A DNA stretch of 28,902 nucleotides from Planctomycetaceae bacterium (GTDB lineage Bacteria > Planctomycetota > Planctomycetia > Pirellulales > Thermoguttaceae), in NCBI GenBank assembly GCA_004556055.1, contig SFIW01000029.1:1-28902 (forward strand), given 5' to 3'. The position numbers and the translations under genes were made by a program. The notes under the pieces are model-generated. The model was not told where the DNA came from. It searched no databases and saw only the letters and a list, made by a program, of their open reading frames with translations. The stretch's first letter is position 1; every line of letters starts with the position of its first letter. Shown here piece after piece: positions 9,601 through 15,066 of this stretch.

Positions 9601-10416
9601 CGGGGCGGAGTACGAGATCGGTTCAACCTCGGGCAAAGTCGTCAGATCGGTGAGAAGTTCGTATTTGAAGAAGTTTGGACGATTCTCTTTTAAGGTAGCG
9701 ACGAAGCCGTTGTATAGGGAAGTAATGAGCGCGTCGATATTCCTAGAAGCGCCTGAATAATCGCGAGCCAGTTTCCTCGCTTCGTTGTAAAGTTGCAATC
9801 GCCGAGTTCGAAGGCGTTCGGCGCGAGAAACGACTTCCGCTCCGTCGACGAATTCAAACTGAAGATTGTCGGAAACGCGATAAAGTTCTCGGGGAGTTTG
9901 CGCGTAGAGATCGGCGACGAGCGTCAGAGTGCGCCAGCTAGTCGCGCGGAGTTTCGCCTGTTCCTCCAGGAGCGCGTCGACGGAAGCGAAATCGTTTGAG
10001 CGCATATAGTCGTTTACGAGCCTGCGCATCGCGCGGGAATAGGTATCCTCAGAGTTTGGGGCGCGCTTCGCCTGCGCGGCGAAGGAGTCGTCGTTGATCC
10101 ACCCGACGTCGACGACGCGTTTAAGAACGACGACGGCGTCTTTATAAAGGTTCTCTGAGTCGAGCCTTTCAACGCAGGTCATGAGGTCGTCCGGACTCTT
10201 TCCCTCCATAAGCTTATCCGCCTCCTGGGGGGAAATTGTCGAGATTCCGGCGAGGGGAATTTCCGAAGTTTTCGGATTAACAATAGGATCCCGTACCATA
10301 ACACTCTCCTGAGCGGCGACCGAGCCTTGTCCGAGTCCCGCGCTCCACGCGATAATAATCGCGCAGGCGCAGAGAACTCGCCGCCAAATCGCGGTCTGTG
10401 TATTCATCCTTCTCAT
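3646..10416 (-). CDS. Giant secreted alpha-2-macroglobulin family protein
   Basis: A 2256-residue protein, longer than the roughly 1650-residue enterobacterial periplasmic form. A signal peptide ends near residue 35 (SVAAQ); no lipobox cysteine follows, so it is probably released rather than lipid-anchored. Residues about 40-470 are helical repeats. Macroglobulin (MG) domains follow, starting around the KAKLVLRSRNSKSVKV segment. A Met/Ala-rich low-complexity segment at about 1370-1410 occupies the expected place of the protease bait region. The thioester motif CVEQ is intact (C1668-Q1671), followed by the alpha-alpha toroid with GGWGWF. The C-terminal MG-type domain has the GSFSALPTTIEGMYAP signature. 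The known role is trapping of attacking proteases with covalent capture through the thioester. The usual partner gene, PBP1C, is absent nearby. The start has AGGAG 9 nt upstream. Confidence 0.93.
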   Translation of the reverse strand: MRRMNTQTAIWRRVLCACAIIIAWSAGLGQGSVAAQESVMVRDPIVNPKTSEIPLAGISTISPQEADKLMEGKSPDDLMTCVERLDSENLYKDAVVVLKRVVDVGWINDDSFAAQAKRAPNSEDTYSRAMRRLVNDYMRSNDFASVDALLEEQAKLRATSWRTLTLVADLYAQTPRELYRVSDNLQFEFVDGAEVVSRAERLRTRRLQLYNEARKLARDYSGASRNIDALITSLYNGFVATLKENRPNFFKYELLTDLTTLPEVEPISYSAPPYGQGAPVDENGDPIFYHAPKSFEEAANDGERIQALYNELCEVVPSQRAAVLKTRAYDARAFYGVTTLASYNVWRNLDDEQKRAAALASLEELADNETVARLANGVRSFTLPEDYAYIDLFREARDEIEKTGNFDDSIYLALAQEFEMRGQLERAADVLRDEIDTLKRKAERLKLDSYAPEIMKRAQAYLSQIVDPRAAFDVSSQVLGEKAKLVLRSRNSKSVKVVVRRLDVDAIFDRLLTEESDKWLDYSVDGLLDEFIHALSLGKPQNDREKSLIADVDPPKKFIGKEVASLNVAVENAPGHKDTLTEFEIPNLAPGAYLVEALSKNGKEETKDSAVIWTRSATMARRLQKMEDGSDSATLYFMDTVNGKPLSNTKLEITSLGWNGKDNRVVRCVYDKTTDEKGAVDVEFFENDSRRSPRLTVVKKVDAKGNKELCAFSNYLSFSRLLPDRATFAEKGLVITDRPIYRPKQRANFKTWIGYARYDKDGFDNFCADETVAYIIYSPTGEIVAKKTGVKLDQYGGFSDFFEIPESAQLGSYRICVGSEFNEDDVFDDNDDTPALRQTYASGYFRLEEYRKPEFKVSVEAPTEPVALGDKFKATIRAEYYFGAPVANGKVKYTVARSTLDARWSPPRYWDWFYGPGYWRMSYDAAWYPGWERWGDCVVSPRRFGVSEVVLSGEGELNEEGVLELEIDSSMAKKLYPTENQSYSIHAEVVDDSRRVVSGTGSVKAARKPFSVVAWFDKGFYRQGETMNASFQTRRVDGKPVPGKVVVKLYSIAYDGVDEEGIAKATETEVFCEETSVDETGAGSLKIAAPKPGQYRLSCAVTTDEGLSEEGGRLIVVSGSDSAAVGEVGSCRFNALEIISDKPEYAPGDTARIQISSSKPDASVYFFTRFGMDAESSVPQLITLQNGVAYVDVKIEERDQPNFYVDAMTVFEGRFYQETRQICVPPVKRVLDVEVTPAQERVKPGEKLKIKLRLTDPNGEPVVGQTVATVYDASLEAISGGPNVGDIRKYFWDWKRHSRGGFESTILSSVYSNVFSSRSPRVSYDERLRILGNLYGYSGHVMGGGGLYLGAKSYGMSAVRRDEIAVEEDGVVALDSEPMAMAAPMMAKAGAATNSSGMMANRAVMDDGASLEAQEIGDVSAAPAPTEELAEAVVRTNLADLAYWAADLTPDDDGAIEIEIDVPENLTTWNVYAWTVAPGLRVGSGKSSFITTKDVIVRMEKPRFLTRGDEAVLSAVVHNYSDSDKSATVSLSFPEGEGKEGALELLDPQEVKVDVPVNGAQRVDWRVKATKTGEINLLMKALATGESDAIQESLTINEHGIDKQIAFSGMRTRKPGEDENFVREITTTIDVPAERREDSASLTLRYSPTLAGAILDAIPYLSDYPYGCVEQTLNRFLPAAIARKTLGDLGLDLETIGAKRANLNAQELGDAAARARQWKRSTKKDAVFDSEEMDRMVKAGVDSLTSRQNSDGGWGWFAGCDSSAHITALVTRGLYLAKKCDCKVNDASVERAAEWLLNYERVQVNKILRGRVLTEEEKKDPTKWDTWKPAADHVDAFVYCALVECGRLPSAFDGAFVDDKEGKLTESGATLEGTLAVMKELLWDARQNLSLLTLASYAEALALEESVDENAALRIETVLRVLAQSRKADDENQTLWLDLSSDGDWLWWRWYESEFETQAAYLRLLCVVDPQILDKVGIAQDAPRLIKYLLNNRKHATRWNSTRDTATCVEAFAEYLAKTKELKTRQRVEVFMDGEKIDELIYTPENLFETDGTVVIPANKLTTGAHSVSWRIEGDGASYANSYFEFFTLEDQITSAGLEVKAERRYFKLVEDENAEAIVAGGRGQALRQRVERYRREPLNAGDEVKSGDLIEVEILIDSKNDYESIMIRDPKPAGFETVDSRSGYRYDMGLSSYVEFRDAAVCFFVENLAQGRSRATYRMRAETPGSFSALPTTIEGMYAPELKGNSDEFKTKVVD

Positions 10417-10438
10417 GCAACCATTCTCCTGTCAAAAG

Positions 10439-10510
10439 AAGCGCTCTTTACTCAAGACTTCGCCTAAAGTAAAACAACGTTTGTTAAATCAATCATAAGT
10501 AAGAGCGCTT
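10439..10510 (-). promoter_or_regulatory. Long inverted repeat upstream of the alpha-2-macroglobulin gene
   Basis: Arms at 10439-10452 (AAGCGCTCTTTACT) and 10498-10510 (AGTAAGAGCGCTT) are complementary over 13 bp with a single bulged base. They enclose 45 bp containing a second, short dyad. The repeat lies 22 bp before the start codon, so it could be an operator pair or a leader stem-loop. A TATGAT on the minus strand (about 10492-10497) next to one arm is a possible -10 element but has no good -35. Confidence 0.5.
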
Positions 10511-10800
10511 TCCATCCTTGCTTGGCGCGCTGCTGCAAGTTCGAAATTGAAATGCTAGTCAATTGATGGAATATACGTCAATAAGTTCCCAAAATATCTC
10601 TTGCGTTTTATTTCTTCTACGATTAAAATGACGAACGAAGAGCGCGGATTCGAGGAATCAGCGCGTAGACCGACAAAATCAGCAAGGTTCTCGATTGGCT
10701 TTGAATTCACTTTCCGCGTCTAGACGCCGACGACGCAGGGAAAAACGACAAAACTTGACGTTAGTCTCCTAGAGTTTTCAAATACTCTCGATAAACTTTC

Positions 10801-10806
10801 TATAAT
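10801..10806 (+). promoter_or_regulatory. Possible -10 element of the acidic-protein gene
   Basis: A perfect TATAAT lies 58 bp before the ATG. Candidate -35 elements are poor: TTTCAA at 10776-10781 is 19 bp away, and the better-looking TTGACG at 10755-10760 is too far. It is a weak or activator-dependent promoter if real. Confidence 0.4.
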
Positions 10807-10863
10807 GGCGTCTAAATATCGATTCTTTCAAGACTAACGCAATCACTAAAGAGGTTGATTTAT

Positions 10864-11202
10864 ATGGCCGCTAACAAAACAAATCATTCTAAAACGTCGA
10901 AGGAAGACGCGTTAGAATACCTCTCTTCTCTCCTTGGAGAACTGTCGGAATCATCGCGTCAGAAACTGTTAGAATTTCTAGGCGAACTCCTCCGGCGTTT
11001 CCCAAACGAAGGCCAATCGAAGTCGGATTTCGTCGCGCTTGATCCTTCCCAAGGTTCCGTCATATCCTCCGCCGACGACGACTTTGACGAAGATGATGAA
11101 GACTACGGACGGGAAGGGTCAGAATCAGAGAACCAAATGCTCGCCTCCGCCGACGACGACGTCGACGAAGAATTCGATCTCGAAGACGATTACGACGACT
11201 GA
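10864..11202 (+). CDS. Small acidic hypothetical protein (112 aa)
   Basis: I do not recognise this protein. The first 50 residues contain two amphipathic helices (EDALEYLSSLLGELSES and RQKLLEFLGELLRRF). The C-terminal half is strongly acidic and low in complexity, with two copies of an SADDD-x-D/E-rich block separated by about 25 residues. It has no signal peptide, cysteine or membrane segment. I chose the ATG at 10864 because GAGG lies 9 nt upstream; a TTG at 10855 would overlap that site. A helical domain plus an Asp/Glu tail suggests a protein- or cation-binding adaptor, or a nucleic-acid mimic, but nothing identifies the function. It is divergent from the alpha-2-macroglobulin gene and has its own terminator. 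Confidence 0.72.
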   Translation: MAANKTNHSKTSKEDALEYLSSLLGELSESSRQKLLEFLGELLRRFPNEGQSKSDFVALDPSQGSVISSADDDFDEDDEDYGREGSESENQMLASADDDVDEEFDLEDDYDD

Positions 11203-11224
11203 AGAACGCTTCTCATTAAAACGC

Positions 11225-11258
11225 AACGCCCCGACGACTCGCGTCGAGGCGTTTTTTA
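11225..11258 (+). terminator. Intrinsic terminator after the acidic-protein gene
   Basis: A 12-bp stem with one mismatch (arms beginning AACGCC at 11225 and ending GGCGTT at 11253) is followed by a T run. It sits between two convergent genes and may slow transcription from the other side too, although the minus-strand T tract is poor. Confidence 0.85.
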
Positions 11259-11266
11259 TTGCGCGC

Positions 11267-13000
11267 TTACTTTTTCGCCGCGTCTCGACCGTCGGGAGTC
11301 GGACTCAGAATCGCCCCTTCCGCCGTCGCGCCAAGCGAATTGGCGTTGAAACGAAGCTTGTCGGGAGTTCCGTTAATCGGTCGATTCACGACGATCGCCT
11401 TTTCGTCGTCGCCGCGAACCGCCATCGTTGTCGAGCCGCCCCCGTCGAGATTCAAACCGTCCCACGCCCCGCAAAGCTTCAACGCCCTTCCGACGTCTTC
11501 GTAAGTCGCGCCGACGCTATATTCCTTCTGGCGACCGTCGATCGCGATCAGATAAAGATAACGTTGATCGGCGGAATATCCCACCGCTGTGCGCGGGTGT
11601 ACGGCTTTGTCCCCTTGCGGAACGACGTCGCCCCCCTTGAGGACGATCATATTACCTGAAACGGCGAGTCGAATATCGTCGAGGGATTCTTCCGGATCGA
11701 CGTTGCGTATCGCCAGCTTTCCGTCCTTCGTCTGGATAAATGAGGGGAACCCCTTCTCCGGCTTCGACTCGACGACCCCGTCGCAAACGGCGAGGCCGCA
11801 GAGGTTCGAATCCCCCGGCGCGGCGATCGTTTGCGCGTTAAATGGCGAATAGAAATTCGCGTTGACGGCGATCTTCACACCGTCGGTCGCTTCGAGGAAT
11901 CCCGCGGTCGTCTGTCGCGTCGTTTCGCGCGTGTCGAACGCGAAATCCGCGTTTGGCGGCGTCGTCCTCAACGCGACGCCTTTTTCGCGCATGTCGATTC
12001 GCGCGGCGTAGACTTGATGCAGCTGACCGTCGTATTCGGTCCATCGCGCTAGGTCGATTCCTTTGAAAGTCGGCGTCCACTCGACGGGCGAGCCGTCGTT
12101 GTAAATCTTCGTCGTGCGAGCGAGAGTTTTGCGCGGCGCTCCCATCGCCGTAACGCCGATCGCATTGCCGTTGAAGCGGAGCCCGTCGGGTGAAATCGCG
12201 TTGATCGGCCAGTTGAGGATCGTCGCGGAACCGTCCTTATCGCGCGCGACCATCGTGGTCGATCCGCCGCCGTCGAGATTAAGGCCCTGAAACGCGCCGA
12301 CTTTCAAGAGCGCCTCCCCGACTTGCTCCAACGTCGCGCCGACGCTATGTTCCGGACGTCTTCCGTCGATCGTCATAAAATAGACGTAACGACGATTCTT
12401 CGAGATTCCGACGGCGGTACGCGGATGCGTATCCTTGTTGTCTTGCGGGACGACGGCGCCGTCCTTGAGGACGATCGCGGGGCCTGAAACGGCGATATAG
12501 ACGTCGGAAAGATCTTCGTCGACGGCGTAGTCGCGAATCTCTAAGGTACCGTCGCGCTTGACGACAAAAGAAGGAAAGCCCGGTTCGGGCCGAGACTCGA
12601 CAAAGCCGTTGCAGACCGCTAAACCGCGTAGGTTGGAGTCGCCGGGCTTCGTAATCGTCCGTCCGCCAAAGGGGGTGTAGTAGTTTCCGTTGACTGCAAG
12701 CGCAAGGCCGTTGCGCTCGAGGAAGGTTCGCGTCGTTTCCCGCACCGTTTCGTTCTGATCTTCCGAAAAGTTCGGATTGGGCTCAGTCGTCACGAAGGAG
12801 ATTCCCGGCTCCTTGACGTCGACGCGCGCTACGACAATTTTACGGAGCGGTTCCTTTTCTTCGAAAGACGTCAGCGCCACGCCGCGATAGATCGGCGTCC
12901 ACTTAATCTCCTGAGCGGCCCCCGGCGCGGCGACGAACGTCGACGCCGTCGTAAGGAACGCGCAAAGCGCCCAAAACCTTAAAGAGAGTTCTCTTCGCAT
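11267..13000 (-). CDS. Secreted tandem phosphodiester-glycosidase (NAGPA) domain protein
   Basis: I start this gene at the ATG at 13000: it has AGGAGGGG just upstream and opens with a clear signal peptide ending near residue 30 (APGAAQ). A longer frame from 13111 would bury that signal. The 577-residue protein is almost wholly two copies of one domain, at about residues 34-293 and 308-565. Each copy has the AVNGNYY/AVNANFY, HPRTAVG and NLDGGGSTTM motifs (Asp243 and Asp519) of the NAGPA family (N-acetylglucosamine-1-phosphodiester alpha-N-acetylglucosaminidase). Bacterial members are thought to cleave sugar-phosphodiester bonds in exopolysaccharide or teichoic-acid-like polymers. The frame overlaps the end of lnt by 22 bp, suggesting translational coupling. 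Both copies keep the motifs, so both may be active. Confidence 0.9.
   Translation of the reverse strand: MRRELSLRFWALCAFLTTASTFVAAPGAAQEIKWTPIYRGVALTSFEEKEPLRKIVVARVDVKEPGISFVTTEPNPNFSEDQNETVRETTRTFLERNGLALAVNGNYYTPFGGRTITKPGDSNLRGLAVCNGFVESRPEPGFPSFVVKRDGTLEIRDYAVDEDLSDVYIAVSGPAIVLKDGAVVPQDNKDTHPRTAVGISKNRRYVYFMTIDGRRPEHSVGATLEQVGEALLKVGAFQGLNLDGGGSTTMVARDKDGSATILNWPINAISPDGLRFNGNAIGVTAMGAPRKTLARTTKIYNDGSPVEWTPTFKGIDLARWTEYDGQLHQVYAARIDMREKGVALRTTPPNADFAFDTRETTRQTTAGFLEATDGVKIAVNANFYSPFNAQTIAAPGDSNLCGLAVCDGVVESKPEKGFPSFIQTKDGKLAIRNVDPEESLDDIRLAVSGNMIVLKGGDVVPQGDKAVHPRTAVGYSADQRYLYLIAIDGRQKEYSVGATYEDVGRALKLCGAWDGLNLDGGGSTTMAVRGDDEKAIVVNRPINGTPDKLRFNANSLGATAEGAILSPTPDGRDAAKK
11300..12901 (-). 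repeat. Intragenic tandem domain duplication (two NAGPA copies)
   Basis: Copy one (about 12120-12901) and copy two (about 11300-12079) encode aligned domains with a period of about 275 residues. By eye more than half of the residues are identical over the central part, from the SNL(R/C)GLAVC block to DGGGSTTM. At DNA level they have clearly diverged, so the duplication is not recent. Confidence 0.85.
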
Positions 13001-14961
13001 TTTCCCCTCCTCTCCGAACAAGATTCGTCGTTCTTCGCGCCGCGGCGACGATTCGTCACGACAAGAATCGTCTGTAAAGCGCAACACGCAATGAATATAC
13101 CATATCCGCACCGCCGCAACAAGTCGGCGACGAAAATGTCGACCGTCTTTCCGTCGCGAGTCGTTTGAAGGAGTCCTTTCGGACGCGTCTTTACGATCGG
13201 AATCCGCGCGTCGACGATCTGCGTCACCCCGCGCTTACCCTTCGCGACAACGCGCCCCCCCGCGTCGATATACGCGGAAAAACCGCCGTGGGTCGCCGTC
13301 GCGAGGGGACGGCGCGACTCGATCGCGCGGTAGACCATCGTCGCCAAATGCAGATCCGTCTGCGCCCCGTTGCGGAACCACCCGTCGCTAGAGATATTGA
13401 GCAAAACGTCCGCGTCCAGATCGACGCTGCGAAACGCGGCCATTTGTCGAGAGATGAAATGCGGGATGGAACTCTCGAAGCAGACGTTCGGCGCGACAAG
13501 ATACCTCGCCGCCCCGTCGCGCGAAGGAACTTGGAAGAGGGTCGGGCCGCGCCCGCGTCCCAACGCGACGTCGGCGCAAACCGCTTTGATCTTCCACGCG
13601 TCCGGGAGATAGTCGACAAAAGGAACGTATTCTCCGAACATCACGAGCGCGACTTTGTCGTAACGTCGAAAGCTCGTCGTCTCCGGGAGTTCGAGAGTCG
13701 AAGTCGGCGCGTTTTCAGTGATCTCGGGTCCAAGCGCGGCGCACTCCTCCTCCGTGCCGAAATACGGAACGTAAATCGCCGAATTATAAGACTCGACAGC
13801 GCCTTCTTCGTCGAAAACGGCGGCGGACGCCCCCAGAACGAGCGGCGTTTTAAGACGCGACGAAAGATTCGCGAAGCTCAATCGCGTCTTACGAATCGTG
13901 CGCATGATCCATTCCCGCGCGTATCTTTTCGACTCGGCGAAATTATTCGCGTCCGGATCCGCGCCTTTGAGGGACGACGGTTCGCAACTTAAATCGAAAT
14001 AGAAGTCCGGAAAAGTTCCTTCCGGCCACACGATCAAATCATACCCTTCCGGATCTTCGCTCGCTTCGCGCGCAAGGGAGAGATACGACTCTTCCACGCG
14101 CCGGTTCGTCTCTTCGGGAACGGGAAAGCGATACGCCGTCGCGTCCTGAAGAAGCGCAACGCGCATCGGTCGCGCTCCGTGCGACGAGGTCTGAAGCGCC
14201 AGTTCGTCGAGAGATTGTAGGAACGAGTAACCGTAAATAAAGTTGGCGAGGAAAAGGATGACGGCGACGCTCTGAGAACGTCGATTACCCGACGCGAAGA
14301 GCGCCCCCAGCGCTACGATCATGACGCCGACGCCATATTCTCCAAAGAGCGCCGCGATCTGGATAAGGGGCGGAACGTCGTACAAGGCGTGGGAAAGTCC
14401 GGCGAATGAGAATCCGCCCATAACGACGTTTCGCAGCGCCTCGCACGCGAGCCACGAGAGCGCGGAGGCAAGCCAGATCGGGAATTTCAACGCGCGATTG
14501 AGCGCGCGCGTCTGCATGACGAAGATCGGCAAATAGATCGCCAAATACCCGCTCAGCGCTATCCATCCCAAAATCGTGCCGGGGTGCGGATAACTTACCC
14601 AGACGAGCGTCGTGAGCCAGAAGAGGAAAAACGCCAGCCAATATTGTCGATATTCTCCGCGTCCCCAAAAGCGGACGGGAAAGAGGAGAACTCTTTTTGC
14701 GCGCGATTCTGCGACGGCTTCCTTCTTAGACGCGCGTTGAAACCGATATGGAACGAGAAGGCCCGCCCAAATCATCGGGACGATAAAGATCGTGTAGCGC
14801 AGTCCCACAGGGGGTAGGGAGATATAGTAAATCAGAAGAGAGACTAAAGCGAACCAGAAGGGCGCGTATGCGCCGAGGAGGCGGGTGATTTTCGAATCGC
14901 GAACCTTTGAGGGTTGCGATTCCGCGCAGTTGTCGTTCGTTTGGTCGGCGGCGTAGTTCAT
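12979..14961 (-). CDS. lnt: Apolipoprotein N-acyltransferase
   Basis: A 660-residue inner-membrane protein that N-acylates the diacylglyceryl cysteine of lipoproteins, the last step of their maturation. The N-terminal half has about seven hydrophobic segments and the middle is a nitrilase-type domain. The catalytic triad is visible: E314 (WPEGTFPD), K436 (RYDKVALVMFGEYVPF) and C494 (NVCFESSIP), followed by the SSDGWFRNGAQTDLHLA and RAIESRRP signatures. A last membrane helix lies near residue 630. It is about 150 residues longer than the E. coli enzyme, partly from an insertion between the Glu and the Lys. Its stop overlaps the NAGPA-type gene. The ribosome binding site is weak (GAGG, 12 nt away). 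With lspA at 28076 it implies a full lipoprotein pathway. Confidence 0.92.
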   Translation of the reverse strand: MNYAADQTNDNCAESQPSKVRDSKITRLLGAYAPFWFALVSLLIYYISLPPVGLRYTIFIVPMIWAGLLVPYRFQRASKKEAVAESRAKRVLLFPVRFWGRGEYRQYWLAFFLFWLTTLVWVSYPHPGTILGWIALSGYLAIYLPIFVMQTRALNRALKFPIWLASALSWLACEALRNVVMGGFSFAGLSHALYDVPPLIQIAALFGEYGVGVMIVALGALFASGNRRSQSVAVILFLANFIYGYSFLQSLDELALQTSSHGARPMRVALLQDATAYRFPVPEETNRRVEESYLSLAREASEDPEGYDLIVWPEGTFPDFYFDLSCEPSSLKGADPDANNFAESKRYAREWIMRTIRKTRLSFANLSSRLKTPLVLGASAAVFDEEGAVESYNSAIYVPYFGTEEECAALGPEITENAPTSTLELPETTSFRRYDKVALVMFGEYVPFVDYLPDAWKIKAVCADVALGRGRGPTLFQVPSRDGAARYLVAPNVCFESSIPHFISRQMAAFRSVDLDADVLLNISSDGWFRNGAQTDLHLATMVYRAIESRRPLATATHGGFSAYIDAGGRVVAKGKRGVTQIVDARIPIVKTRPKGLLQTTRDGKTVDIFVADLLRRCGYGIFIACCALQTILVVTNRRRGAKNDESCSERRGKCEENSL

Positions 14962-15015
14962 AGTATCAAAGAACCTCGTTGCGCAAAGAAATCAAGCGCA
15001 GACGTCTATATAAAG

Positions 15016-15050
15016 GAAAAAGACCAGCGAAAAGAGCTTCTTCGCTGGTC
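15016..15050 (-). terminator. Intrinsic terminator after the Hcp-like gene
   Basis: A 10-bp perfect stem (GACCAGCGAA/TTCGCTGGTC, 15022-15050) with a 9-nt loop is followed on the minus strand by TTTTT. It separates the Hcp-like gene from lnt, so lnt must have its own promoter, which I could not place convincingly. Confidence 0.85.
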
Positions 15051-15066
15051 GATAGTCAACGGACGA

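Larger units (their letters stand above)
10417..10863. other. 447-bp divergent intergenic region (alpha-2-macroglobulin / acidic protein)
   Basis: This region separates two diverging genes. It holds the large inverted repeat at 10439-10510 next to the alpha-2-macroglobulin gene and a smaller repeat, AATTGA (10545-10550) with TCAATT (10559-10564). It also holds an AACAA/TTGTT dyad (10473-10485) inside the loop of the large repeat, and a TATAAT at 10801-10806 facing the acidic-protein gene. AT content is visibly higher than in the flanking genes. No ORF here has a credible start and codon pattern. Confidence 0.5.

Noticed and set aside
12998..13111. A 37-residue N-terminal extension of the NAGPA-type protein (start at 13111)
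   Set aside because: The extension is charged, lies inside lnt, and would hide a typical signal peptide. The ATG at 13000 has a strong ribosome binding site.
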